From contig NZ_JASISP010000001.1 in assembly GCF_030063185.1 (NCBI RefSeq), positions 372,001 to 436,000 on the forward strand: DNA of 64,000 nt, given 5' to 3'. The stretch comes from Arthrobacter sp. H35-D1. Its GTDB lineage: Bacteria; Actinomycetota; Actinomycetes; Actinomycetales; Micrococcaceae. Made by a program: the position numbers and the translations under genes. The notes below the pieces were generated by a model that made no database searches, was not told the origin of the DNA, and saw only the letters and a program-made list of their open reading frames with translations. Positions 25,653 through 34,188 of this stretch are shown here, piece after piece (within the stretch, counting starts at the first letter, position 1; every line of letters begins with the position of its first letter).

Positions 25653-27401
25653 TCAGCTGCGCGGAATATTGCGCAAGTTGCTCCGGGCCATGCTGACCAC
25701 TTCTCCGGCACCCTTGTTCAGGACCACCTTGGACATGGCCGTGGCAAAGCCAAGAACCTGGCTCCCAGAGATCTTGGGCGGGATGGACAGGGCCTGCGGA
25801 TCGGTTGTCAGCTCCACCAACGATGGCCCTTCGTGGGCAAAAGCGGCCCGGTACGCGTCCGCGATATCGGCGGGATCGCTCACCCGGACCGAGTGGAAGC
25901 CCAGCGCCGTGGCCACGGCTGCGTAGTTCACATCCGGCACGTCAACACCAAAGTCGGCCAGCCCGTCAACCAACATTTCCAGTTTCACCATGCCCAGGGT
26001 GGAGTTGTTGAACACGATCACGTTGACAGGCAGCTGTTGGGCGGCTGCCGTGATGAGCTCACCCAGCAGCATCGACAACCCGCCGTCGCCGGAAACGGAG
26101 ATGACCTGCCGCCCAGGGTGGGATGCCTGCGCACCGATGGCCTGCGGCAGCGCGTTGGCCATGGAACCGTGGAGGTAGGAACCGATCAGACGGCGGGTTC
26201 CCAGCGGGTTGATGTAGCGGGCTGTCCATACATTGCACATGCCGGTGTCAGCTGTGAAAATTGCGTCGTCCGCCGCAATTTCATCCAGCAGCGAGGCGGC
26301 ATATTCGGGATGGATGGGCATCAGCTTCTCAGCCTTGCGGGTGTACGCACCGACTGCTTTGTTCATGAGCCGATCATGCTTTTTCAGCATTTGATCCAGA
26401 AACTTGCTGCTCTTTTTGGCAGCCACAAGAGGCGTCAACGCCTGCAATGTAGGCAACACGTCTCCGTGCACTGCTACGTCTACGTTGGTACGCCGGCCCA
26501 AGTGCTGGGGTGCGCGATCCACCTGGGCAGTGCGAGTGTCAGGCAGGAATTGGTCATAGGGAAAGTCCGTGCCCAACAGGATCAGCAAGTCCGCGTCCGC
26601 GATGCCTTCCGCCGCGGCACCGTAGCCCAGCAATCCAGTCATGCCGATGTCATAGGGGTTGTTGTATTGGATGAAGTCTTTTCCACGCAGGCTGTGTCCA
26701 ATCGGCGCATTGACAAGTTTGGCAAACGCCACGACTTCGTCATGGGCGCCCTGCACGCCGGCGCCAGCAAAGATGGCCACCTTGTCCGCTTGATTGATGG
26801 CCTCCGCCAGTTCCGCCACGCTCTCCGGTGCGGGGGTCAGCGTTGCCCGGGTGAACGGGGTCCATTGCGGCGTTGGCGCGCTGACCTGAAGGCTGGCGAT
26901 GTCGCCGGGCAGCGTCACGACGGCCACCCCATTCAGCCCCAACGCATGCGAGATGGCGCTGTGCATAACCCTGGGGGCCTGCTCTGCCGTGCTGACCAGC
27001 TCCGAATACACCGAGCACTCTTGGAAGATTCTGTCTGGATGGGTTTCCTGAAAGAACTCACTGCCGATCTGCTTGCTCGGGAGGTGGGACGCGATGGCCA
27101 GCACCGGTGCGCCGGTGCGGTTGGCGTCGTACAGTCCGTTCATGAGGTGCAGGTTGCCTGGCCCGCACGAGCCTGCGCACACGGCCAGCTTCCCGGTCAG
27201 CTGCGCCTCGGCACCGGCCGCAAACGCTGCAGCTTCCTCATGCCGGACGTGAATCCAGTCAATGCCGCCCCTGACCGAGCCTCCGGTCTTCCGCACCGCA
27301 TCCACCAGCGGATTCAGGCTGTCCCCCACAATCCCGTAAATGCGCTGCACTCCGGCAGATTGCAATTGTTCAATGAGTTGGGTGGCAAGTTCCTTGGCCA
27401 T
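25653..27401 (-). CDS. poxB: pyruvate dehydrogenase (quinone) / pyruvate oxidase
   Basis: The 582-residue thiamine diphosphate enzyme oxidises pyruvate to acetate and CO2, passing electrons through FAD to quinone at the membrane. Seen are VQRIYGIVGDSLNPLVDA, the activating glutamate in HVRHEEAAAFAAGAEA, CAGSCGPGNLHLMNGLYDA, and the ThDP-binding GDGGLSMLLGELITAAAQQLPVNVIVFNN (GDG to NN). The C-terminus AMSKVVLNKGAGEVVSMARSN matches the lipid-binding, activity-controlling tail of PoxB. It is probably monocistronic and divergent from the mannitol dehydrogenase gene. Confidence 0.94.
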   Translation of the reverse strand: MAKELATQLIEQLQSAGVQRIYGIVGDSLNPLVDAVRKTGGSVRGGIDWIHVRHEEAAAFAAGAEAQLTGKLAVCAGSCGPGNLHLMNGLYDANRTGAPVLAIASHLPSKQIGSEFFQETHPDRIFQECSVYSELVSTAEQAPRVMHSAISHALGLNGVAVVTLPGDIASLQVSAPTPQWTPFTRATLTPAPESVAELAEAINQADKVAIFAGAGVQGAHDEVVAFAKLVNAPIGHSLRGKDFIQYNNPYDIGMTGLLGYGAAAEGIADADLLILLGTDFPYDQFLPDTRTAQVDRAPQHLGRRTNVDVAVHGDVLPTLQALTPLVAAKKSSKFLDQMLKKHDRLMNKAVGAYTRKAEKLMPIHPEYAASLLDEIAADDAIFTADTGMCNVWTARYINPLGTRRLIGSYLHGSMANALPQAIGAQASHPGRQVISVSGDGGLSMLLGELITAAAQQLPVNVIVFNNSTLGMVKLEMLVDGLADFGVDVPDVNYAAVATALGFHSVRVSDPADIADAYRAAFAHEGPSLVELTTDPQALSIPPKISGSQVLGFATAMSKVVLNKGAGEVVSMARSNLRNIPRS

Positions 27402-27503
27402 GTATGAGCCTTCCTGCTGCGGGTGAGTGCTTCAAGTGGATACTGGCCAATATAGCCTCCCCGGCACGCGGCTTCGCTCCGCGCGGAAGGGCCGCATCTC
27501 TGC

Positions 27504-27536
27504 GCTCGTTTGAGTGAAGTTAGAGCGCTCGTTTGA
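27504..27536 (+). promoter_or_regulatory. pair of SorC-type operator half-sites before mannitol dehydrogenase
   Basis: GCTCGTTTGA occurs at 27504-27513 and again at 27527-27536, a 23-base period. The reverse complement, TCAAACGAGC, recurs as near-identical pairs at the regulator/ABC divergon 5 kb away, also at 23-base spacing. The second site is followed by TATAGT, a plausible -10. Confidence 0.6.
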
Positions 27537-27576
27537 TATAGTAGGACGAAGATCACGTCCCCAAAGGAGCGCCACC

Positions 27577-29058
27577 ATGCCGCAACTCAATGCCGAGAGC
27601 CTCGCCCACCTGCCGGAGTCCGTTGCCGTCCCCACCTATGACAGAGCCAAGGTCACCACCGGGATCGTGCACTTTGGCGTGGGCGGCTTCCACCGCGCCC
27701 ACCAGGCCATGTACCTCGACCGGCTGATGAACGCCGGAAAAGCGCTCGACTGGGGGATTTGCGGGGTCGGCGTGTTGCCCCACGATGAGAAGATGGCCCA
27801 AGTCATGGCCGATCAGGACTGCCTGTACACCATGCTCCTGAAACACCCCGACGGTCGGCGCGAGGCCCGTGTGATCGGCTCCATCATTGAATACCTGTTC
27901 GCTCCGGCCGATCCGGAGGCCGTCATTGAAAAGATGGCCTCCGCTGAAACCCGCATTGTTTCGCTCACCGTCACCGAGGGCGGCTACAACTTCCACCACG
28001 TCACAGGAGACTTCAACGCCGAAAATCCGGACGTTGTCCACGACCTTGCACCCAACGCGGCCCCGCGCACGTCCTTCGGCCTCGTCACGGAGGCGCTTGC
28101 CCGCCGTCGTGCCCGCGGAATTGCCCCTTTCACCGTCATGTCCTGCGACAACATCCAAGGCAATGGCGACATGGCCAAGAAGATGTTCACGGCCTTTGCC
28201 CAGTTGCGGGACCCGCACCTTGCCGCGTGGATGCGCGAAAATGTGCCCTTCCCCAACTCCATGGTGGACCGGATCACCCCCGTCACCACGGATGCGGATC
28301 GCAGCGCCATCGCGAAGGAATTCGGCGTTGTCGACCAGTGGCCGGTGGTCTGCGAACCGTTCGAGCAGTGGGTTTTGGAGGACCATTTCACGCTGGGCCG
28401 CCCCCCTTGGGAAGACGCTGGCGTGCAGCTTGTCGACAACGTCGAACCCTATGAGCTCATGAAGCTACGCCTGCTCAACGCCAGCCACCAGGCCCAGTGC
28501 TACTTCGGCTCACTGGCCGGTTACACGTACGCGCACGAAGTCTGCCAAGACCCGCTTTTCGTGCAGTTCCTGCTGGACTACATGGACCTTGAGGGAACGC
28601 CCGCGCTCTCTCCCCTGCCCGGCGTCGACCTCCCGCTCTACAAGCGCACCCTCATTGAGCGGTTCGCCAACGAGCACGTCCGCGACACCCTCGCCCGCCT
28701 GTGCGCGGAGAGCTCCGACAGGATCCCCAAGTGGCTGGTTCCCGTCATTTGGATCAACCTGAAGAACGACGGCGAGATCGCCCGTTCCGCCGGAATCGTC
28801 GCCTCGTGGGCCCGATATGCCGAAGGGACGGACGAATCCGGGGCACCCATCGACGTGGTCGACGCCTTGCAGGCCCCGCTCATGGCCGCAGCAGCCCTGC
28901 AGCATGATGACAAGCTGGCGTTTCTGCGCAACCGCGAAGTCTTCGGCGACCTCGTGGACCACGCCCGCTTCACCGACTCCTACCTCCGCACCTTGAACAC
29001 CCTGCACGAAAAGGGGTCCCGGGCAGCTGTCGAGGAGCTCGTGGCCCTGGGCCGGTAA
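27577..29058 (+). CDS. NAD-dependent mannitol 2-dehydrogenase (polyol-specific long-chain dehydrogenase)
   Basis: AAAGGAG eight bases upstream fixes the ATG at 27577, giving 493 residues. The enzyme oxidises D-mannitol (or another polyol such as arabitol) to the ketose. TTGIVHFGVGGFHRAHQA is the N-terminal nucleotide-binding motif, VMSCDNIQGNGDMAKKM marks the coenzyme/substrate domain, and KLRLLNASHQAQCYFG contains the catalytic Lys, Asn and His of this metal-independent family. Shared operator half-sites tie it to the SorC regulator, ABC importer and xylulokinase nearby, which would import and phosphorylate the pathway's sugars. Confidence 0.93.
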   Translation: MPQLNAESLAHLPESVAVPTYDRAKVTTGIVHFGVGGFHRAHQAMYLDRLMNAGKALDWGICGVGVLPHDEKMAQVMADQDCLYTMLLKHPDGRREARVIGSIIEYLFAPADPEAVIEKMASAETRIVSLTVTEGGYNFHHVTGDFNAENPDVVHDLAPNAAPRTSFGLVTEALARRRARGIAPFTVMSCDNIQGNGDMAKKMFTAFAQLRDPHLAAWMRENVPFPNSMVDRITPVTTDADRSAIAKEFGVVDQWPVVCEPFEQWVLEDHFTLGRPPWEDAGVQLVDNVEPYELMKLRLLNASHQAQCYFGSLAGYTYAHEVCQDPLFVQFLLDYMDLEGTPALSPLPGVDLPLYKRTLIERFANEHVRDTLARLCAESSDRIPKWLVPVIWINLKNDGEIARSAGIVASWARYAEGTDESGAPIDVVDALQAPLMAAAALQHDDKLAFLRNREVFGDLVDHARFTDSYLRTLNTLHEKGSRAAVEELVALGR

Positions 29059-29075
29059 CTTCACACCTTCGTCCG

Positions 29076-29137
29076 GGACGTGGCAAACTGGCGACTGTTG
29101 GGGAAATTTCACCCACAGTCGCCAACTTGCCACGTCC
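29076..29137. repeat. 62-base palindromic repeat, copy 1
   Basis: Two 31-base arms meet at AAATTT with 27 of 31 positions paired. The arm begins GGACGTGGCAAACTGGCGAC. A related palindrome lies at 30200-30265, so the pair brackets the AbiEi-like gene. Each could also end transcription of the neighbouring genes. Confidence 0.85.
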
Positions 29138-29148
29138 TCGGCACCTAA

Positions 29149-30114
29149 CTAGTTGAAGCGTCCGCGGGCTGCAGCAATGGCTGCCAGTATCCGCCGTTTC
29201 AGCAGCTCTGGCTTGCCTAGGTCACGCCACTCAACTCGAATGAACATCCAACCCTCCTCCATCAGCTCACGTTCCCGTTGCCGCTCTTCATAAATGGCCT
29301 CGTCGGTGCGCTTGTAGTTGAAGTATTTGGTTTTTCCGTCAAATTCCAACGCCAGCTTGATGTCACGCCAGGCACCGTCAACCCGGTAATTGTTTCCCGA
29401 ACCCTGCAAGCACACTTGGTATTCCGGCTGGGGGATTTCCATGTCCGCCACCACCAGGCGCAGCCGGGTCTCACCAGCGGATTCAGAGCCCTTGTTCATG
29501 GCTGCCACCACCTGCCGCGCGGCCCTGACACCCCGGTGCCCGGCCATCCCATCCAACAACTGGAGCATGACATCAAGGCGTGCCCCACGGTGCAGCCCGG
29601 AATCCCCAATGATCACTGCAGTGGCAAAAGCCTCGGTCCGCGCACAGTCCACAACGGTTTGCTCCAGCGAAGTCACCCTCACCCGTCCACATTTTCCATG
29701 GGTGATGCGCCGGCGCAGCTCCGGCGCCAGCGTGCGGCGGTGCACACGTACACCCGGAACAGCACTGTCGCCTGCGAGCGCAGACTTCGCGTTCACATGG
29801 ATTTCCGGGCTGCCGTTCCAAACATGGAGTCCCCACAGCCGAGCCGCACTGAGGTGGCTGTAAAGTGCCATTGCTTTCGTGGCCTGACAGTGTGCAAGCA
29901 GCCGCAGCATGTCCTTCTGGGAGGGATATTGGGTTTCCCAATCACTCCTGCGAATGTATACACCGTGCCGGAGACGGAAGAGTAGACCACACTGCACCCC
30001 CATGGTCAGACGCCGCGGCCCCAACCCGGACCTGGTGAGCTCAGCCGTGGTGGCGGAGGTCAGGCCCCCCGGCCAGTCCCGGTCAAGCCTTGCTGCCAGC
30101 GCTCGTATGTCCAT
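29149..30114 (-). CDS. AbiEi antitoxin-type HTH protein with C-terminal Vsr/DUF559-like nuclease domain
   Basis: The ATG at 30114 (MDIRALAARL) gives 321 residues. The N-terminal third is a winged-helix AbiEi-type domain (GLTSATTAELTRSGLGPRRLTMGVQCGLLFRLRHGVY). The middle part (SHLSAARLWGLHVW, VRVHRRTL, VTSLEQTVVDCAR) is typical of actinobacterial AbiEi-like antitoxins. The C-terminal part (VDGAWRDIKLALEFDGKTKYF, then EERQRERELMEEGWMFIRVEW) matches DUF559/Vsr-like restriction folds, with D and E-x-D residues. No AbiEii toxin partner is adjacent. It splits the polyol cluster and is flanked by palindromes, which suggests later insertion. Confidence 0.7.
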   Translation of the reverse strand: MDIRALAARLDRDWPGGLTSATTAELTRSGLGPRRLTMGVQCGLLFRLRHGVYIRRSDWETQYPSQKDMLRLLAHCQATKAMALYSHLSAARLWGLHVWNGSPEIHVNAKSALAGDSAVPGVRVHRRTLAPELRRRITHGKCGRVRVTSLEQTVVDCARTEAFATAVIIGDSGLHRGARLDVMLQLLDGMAGHRGVRAARQVVAAMNKGSESAGETRLRLVVADMEIPQPEYQVCLQGSGNNYRVDGAWRDIKLALEFDGKTKYFNYKRTDEAIYEERQRERELMEEGWMFIRVEWRDLGKPELLKRRILAAIAAARGRFN

Positions 30115-30199
30115 GCCACAAGCCTTGTCCTGCCTGGGCGCGCATTCAAGGCCCACCCGACCACCTGTGGATAACCCTGCACTGTGGATCCGGACGACT

Positions 30200-30265
30200 G
30201 AGGACGTGGCAAGCTGGCGAATGTAGGGGAAACTTCACCCATAATCGCCGGCCTGCCACGTCCTC
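30200..30265. repeat. 66-base palindromic repeat, copy 2
   Basis: Arms beginning GAGGACGTGGCAAGCTGGCG pair with GCCACGTCCTC and inward sequence, with a few mismatches. It is clearly the same family as the element at 29076-29137, including the central GGGGAAA-TTCACCC. It lies between the AbiEi-like gene and xylulokinase. Confidence 0.8.
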
Positions 30266-30303
30266 GACGGCTGGCCGGTCACTTTGGGGAGTGGGCCGCA
30301 GAG

Positions 30304-31710
30304 CTACCTCCCGTAGACCGCCTGGCGAGCCGCAATGTAGCGTTCGCGCACCGTTGTGCCCCACGTGCCTTCCGGCACATAGGACTGCTCAATTCGCCGG
30401 CCCCACACCGGCAGCTCGCCGGTGGCCGCCCAAGCTGCCTGCCGGGCAGCGCCCAGGGCCACGTATTCCCGCGGTTCGGGTACTTCCACGGGAACGCCAA
30501 ACACCGTTGCCGCAGCCTCGCGGAGCGCCCGGGACTTCGCACCGCCTCCAATGAGCAGCACCCGCTCCACCGGAACGCCCAGGGCGGCCAGGGCGGCAAG
30601 CCCATCGGCCAGCGAGTTCAACACGGCCAGCACTGACGCCCGCGCCAGGTTGTCGGGAGTCATGTTGGCTCGGGACAAACCGACCATGGTCCCGGTGGCA
30701 TCGGGCAGGTTCGGCGTGCGTTCGCCGTCGAGATAGGGCAGCAGCGTCAGTCCGCCGGCATCAGGGGCGGCTGCGAGCGCGAGCCGGTCGAATTCAGCCA
30801 AGTCCACATTGAGCATGGCGGCCCCGGCCACCATCACGCGGGCCGCATTGATCGTGGCCAGCAGCGGCAGGTGCCGTCCCGTGGCGTCGGCGAAGCCTGC
30901 CACCTGCCCGGAAGCATCGTGCACGGGCTCGTCCGAGACGGCAAAAACCGTTCCCGACGTACCAATCGAGACAACGATCTCCCCGGGCGCCAGTTCCAGC
31001 CCCAATGCTGCGCCTGCGTTGTCGCCCATGCCTGCACCGACGACGGCGGCATTTCCTCCCCAACCTGGCAGGAGCTTTCCGGCGCTTGCGTTGGGTGCCA
31101 GCACGGGCGGCAGCGAGGGGACCCGGCCAAAGAATCGCTCTAGCAATTCGGGCCGGTATTGGTTCTCCAGCGGGTCAAAGTAGGCCGTGCCGGTGGCATC
31201 GCTGCGGTCGGTGCTCCACGCACCCGACAGTTGCAGGTTCAGCCAGTCGTGCGGCAGCCCCACGGTCTTCAGCCTGGCCGCTGCTTCGGGCCGGTGCCGG
31301 GCCAGCCACGCCAGCTTGGTCAGCGTAAACGAGGCCACGGGGAGCACATTGACCGTGTCCACCCACGCTTCCGCGCCCAGTTCTGCAACCATGAGGGCTG
31401 CCTCTTCCGCGCTGCGCACGTCGTTCCACAGCAACGCGTCATGGACGGGCTCGTTGGCTTCGTCGACGCCCACCATGCCATGCTGCTGGGCGGCAACGGC
31501 CACCCCGGCAACCCGCTCCCCCAAGGATGGAATGCCCGCAACGGTCCACGCCTCGGCCAATGCCGCGGTCCAGAGGTGCGGGTTGATGGAGGTGCCGTCC
31601 GGGTGTGCCGCGGAGCCGGTGGCGATCCGGGAACCCGTGGCCAAGTCCACCGCCACTACTTTGCAGGACTGCGTGGACGAGTCGACTCCCACCACCAGGT
31701 CCGCGCTCAT
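30304..31710 (-). CDS. xylB: xylulokinase
   Basis: The 468-residue FGGY kinase phosphorylates D-xylulose (or a related ketose) with ATP. The N-terminal phosphate loop is VGVDSSTQSCKVVAVD. AAQQHGMVGVD is the family's catalytic-region motif. VSIGTSGTVFAVSD and PYLDGERTPNLPDATG lie in the middle, and LLIGGGAKSRALREAAATVFGVPVEVPEPREYVALGAARQAA is the C-terminal FGGY signature region. Its start overlaps the stop of the upstream SorC regulator by four bases (ATGA), so the two are co-transcribed. It would act on ketoses made by the polyol dehydrogenases. Confidence 0.93.
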   Translation of the reverse strand: MSADLVVGVDSSTQSCKVVAVDLATGSRIATGSAAHPDGTSINPHLWTAALAEAWTVAGIPSLGERVAGVAVAAQQHGMVGVDEANEPVHDALLWNDVRSAEEAALMVAELGAEAWVDTVNVLPVASFTLTKLAWLARHRPEAAARLKTVGLPHDWLNLQLSGAWSTDRSDATGTAYFDPLENQYRPELLERFFGRVPSLPPVLAPNASAGKLLPGWGGNAAVVGAGMGDNAGAALGLELAPGEIVVSIGTSGTVFAVSDEPVHDASGQVAGFADATGRHLPLLATINAARVMVAGAAMLNVDLAEFDRLALAAAPDAGGLTLLPYLDGERTPNLPDATGTMVGLSRANMTPDNLARASVLAVLNSLADGLAALAALGVPVERVLLIGGGAKSRALREAAATVFGVPVEVPEPREYVALGAARQAAWAATGELPVWGRRIEQSYVPEGTWGTTVRERYIAARQAVYGR

Positions 31711-32660
31711 GCCGACACCCCCTTGTTGCGCGAATGTGACTGCAATTCCTTCGCCAGCGACTCATCCGCGACGAGTGTGTGGACAATTCCCGCCGCAAGG
31801 CACGCTCTAACGGCGTCCGCACGCTCTGCATCCTGCGCCACCGCGATGACCTTTGGGGTGCGTTGGAGTTGTTCAACGGTGACGGAAAGGACCCGTGCAT
31901 CCAATTCGCTCACCACGGTTTTGCCTCCTGCAGCGATTAGGCGGCCGGAGCATTCGGCAACGGCCCCTTTGTTGATACCGTCCTGGCGCACTGCATTGTC
32001 AACGCGATCCCACACAGTTGACAGGTTGGGCGCCCAGGCCCCAATGGCGACAACCGCAAGATCAAGGGAATCCGCTTTTCGCATGGCCTCGGCAATTTCC
32101 GGTTGCCGCCGCAGTCCGGAGGCCGTGGCTGCACTGTCCACCACCAACGGCGCCCACATGGGCCAAGTACTCCCGCCACCTGCACGCCCCAAGCGTTGGA
32201 CAAGTTCCAACGGGTTGCCGCCTCCCGACACGGGCAGTGCCCCGGCAAGCTGGACAATGTTGCACTTGGGCAGCTCCGCCACGTGCCGAGCCGCCAGATC
32301 CAAGGTCCGTGACCAGGAGATGCCGACTGTCATGCCTGTGCGTGCCTCGCGCTTGATTTCCTCTGCAACGGCCTGGGCCTGCATGTCGCGCTGCTGAAAG
32401 TCGTCCTCCACGGTCTTGACGACCACCACCCGCCGAACGCCGAGGGAAGCGGCGAGCGCTTTGGCGTCAATCTTCGCGTCGCGCCCGGGACGTCGGATTT
32501 CAATGTGGACAATGCCTTCGGCACGAGCCTCATCGAGGAAGCGAGCCACTTGGAACCTCGAGATTCCGTGTTCGGTGGCAATCTCAACCTTTGAGCGGTT
32601 GTCCAGGTAATAGGCCTGCCCAATGCGGGCGAGCAGCTCCTCATGGGATATTTCCGGCAC
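31707..32660 (-). CDS. SorC/DeoR-type sugar-binding transcriptional regulator
   Basis: The GTG at 32660 with AGGAAGG upstream is preferred over a TTG 11 codons earlier, which would place the operator inside the gene. The 317-residue protein has an N-terminal HTH (YYLDNRSKVEIATEHGISRFQVARFLDEARAEGIV) and a SorC-type sugar-phosphate-binding domain: VVKTVEDDFQQRDMQAQAVAEE, then GMTVGISWSRTLDLAA, then DLAVVAIGAW. It is divergent from the ABC importer and probably binds the WCAAAYGAGC repeats between them and before mannitol dehydrogenase, with release by a ketose phosphate. Confidence 0.9.
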   Translation of the reverse strand: MPEISHEELLARIGQAYYLDNRSKVEIATEHGISRFQVARFLDEARAEGIVHIEIRRPGRDAKIDAKALAASLGVRRVVVVKTVEDDFQQRDMQAQAVAEEIKREARTGMTVGISWSRTLDLAARHVAELPKCNIVQLAGALPVSGGGNPLELVQRLGRAGGGSTWPMWAPLVVDSAATASGLRRQPEIAEAMRKADSLDLAVVAIGAWAPNLSTVWDRVDNAVRQDGINKGAVAECSGRLIAAGGKTVVSELDARVLSVTVEQLQRTPKVIAVAQDAERADAVRACLAAGIVHTLVADESLAKELQSHSRNKGVSA

Positions 32661-32684
32661 GTTGCGCCTTCCTTGACTGTAACT

Positions 32685-32768
32685 TTTGAGCAATCACCCT
32701 TGCTCAAACGAGTGTATATGACTAGAGTCACTTAACAAATGAGCAGAATCCATAGTCTCAAATGAGCA
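32685..32768. promoter_or_regulatory. operator region between SorC regulator and ABC importer
   Basis: It contains a perfect inverted repeat TTTGAGCAA-tcaccc-TTGCTCAAA (32685-32708) running into CGAG. A direct pair of CAAATGAGCA lies at 32736-32745 and 32759-32768, exactly 23 bases apart. The direct pair has the same motif and spacing as the sites before mannitol dehydrogenase. The right-hand copy ends 19 bases before the importer start. Confidence 0.65.
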
Positions 32769-32787
32769 TCGAGATTGAGAGTGACCA

Positions 32788-34188
32788 ATGAAGTTCCCCC
32801 CATTTCGCGCCCCGACAGCGCATCCCGACCGCGCTGGCAGCCGCACAGGCCTCCGTACCACCAAACTGCTCGCCGTGGCGGCGGCGGCCGCACTTGCCTT
32901 GGGCGGCTGCGCACCAGCCGGCGGCGACCAGGAAACCATCGTGGTCGCCATAGTGGCGAACCCCCAGATGAGGGACGCCGTCTCCCTTCAGGACGACTTC
33001 AAGTCCAAGCACCCCGGCGTCGACGTCAAGTTCGTAACCTTGCCAGAGAACGAGGCCCGCGCCAAGATCACGGCGTCGGTGGCCACCGGCGGCGGCGAGT
33101 TCGACGTCGTCATGATCTCCAACTACGAAACCGAAATGTGGGCCGCGAACGGCTGGATCGACAACCTCCAGCCCCTCGCCGATGCCACCGAGGGCTATGA
33201 CACAGGCGATTTCATCCCCACCATCAAGGATGCACTCAGCTACGAGGGCGACATGTACTCGGTGCCGTTCTACGGCGAATCATCCTTCCTTGTCTACCGC
33301 GAGGACCTTTTCAAGGAGGCCGGCATCACCATGCCGAAGAACCCCACCTGGGACGAGATTGGCGAAATTGCCCGCGAGCTCAACGACCCCGCCAAGGACT
33401 TCGCCGGCATCTGCCTGCGTGGCTTGGCCGGCTGGGGCGAGGTCATGGCCCCCTTGGACACCGTCATCAACACTTACGGCGGCCAGTGGTTCGACACGGA
33501 CTGGAACGCCAAGCTGAACACGCCCGAAGTCAAGGCCGCAGTCACCGACTATGTCGACTTGCTGCACGACGCCGGCCAGCCAGGCGCCGCAACCAGCGGC
33601 TATGGAGATTGCATCACCCGGTACAGCCAGGGCAAGGCGGCCATGTGGTACGACGCGACGGCCATGGTCTCCAGCATTGAGGACCCCGCCTCTTCCCTCG
33701 TCGCAGGAAAGTCGCAGTATGCACCGGCGCCGGTGAAGGAAACCGAGGCCGCAGGGTGGCTGTACAGCTGGTCGCTGGCCATTCCCAGCACCAGCGAACA
33801 CAAGGACGCCGCCTGGGACTTCGTCTCCTGGATGACCAACAAGGACTACATCAAGTTGGTGGGCAACCAGATCGGCTGGGAACGCGTCCCGCCCGGCAGC
33901 CGCCAGTCCACCTACGAGATACCCGAATACGCCGCAGTCGCCAAGGCCTACGCCAAGCCGACGCTCGACGCCATGTACAGCGCCAAGCAGTCCACCAGCA
34001 TGGTCAACCCCGTGCCGTACCCGGGACTGCAGTTTGTGGGAATCCCGGAATTCCAAGATCTGGGCACCCGGGTCAGCCAGCAAATCTCTGCCGCCATTGC
34101 CGGGCAGAAGTCAGTTGACGAGGCCTTGAAACAGGCACAGCAATACGCCGAACCCATTGCAAAGTCATACCAAGAAGGAGGCAAATAA
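32788..34188 (+). CDS. polyol/sugar ABC transporter substrate-binding lipoprotein
   Basis: The 466-residue protein is a family 1 extracellular solute-binding protein. A signal peptide with a long N-region ends at lipobox LALGGC (Cys41). GGGEFDVVMISNYETEMWAANGWIDNLQPL and YSVPFYGESSFLVYREDLFKEAGI are typical of SmoE/MtlE-like polyol binders. Context with two polyol-type dehydrogenases and xylulokinase supports mannitol, sorbitol, arabitol or xylitol as ligand. Its stop overlaps the start of the first permease. Confidence 0.92.
   Translation: MKFPPFRAPTAHPDRAGSRTGLRTTKLLAVAAAAALALGGCAPAGGDQETIVVAIVANPQMRDAVSLQDDFKSKHPGVDVKFVTLPENEARAKITASVATGGGEFDVVMISNYETEMWAANGWIDNLQPLADATEGYDTGDFIPTIKDALSYEGDMYSVPFYGESSFLVYREDLFKEAGITMPKNPTWDEIGEIARELNDPAKDFAGICLRGLAGWGEVMAPLDTVINTYGGQWFDTDWNAKLNTPEVKAAVTDYVDLLHDAGQPGAATSGYGDCITRYSQGKAAMWYDATAMVSSIEDPASSLVAGKSQYAPAPVKETEAAGWLYSWSLAIPSTSEHKDAAWDFVSWMTNKDYIKLVGNQIGWERVPPGSRQSTYEIPEYAAVAKAYAKPTLDAMYSAKQSTSMVNPVPYPGLQFVGIPEFQDLGTRVSQQISAAIAGQKSVDEALKQAQQYAEPIAKSYQEGGK

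Noticed and set aside
25035-27407. 790-codon open frame on the plus strand across rlmN and poxB
   Set aside because: It lies antisense to two clearly recognisable enzymes, has no protein-family features and shows the Gly/His/Arg-rich composition of reverse-strand frames in high-GC DNA.
32661-32693. Earlier TTG start for the SorC-type regulator
   Set aside because: It would put the inverted repeat operator into the coding region, whereas GTG 32660 has AGGAAGG upstream.
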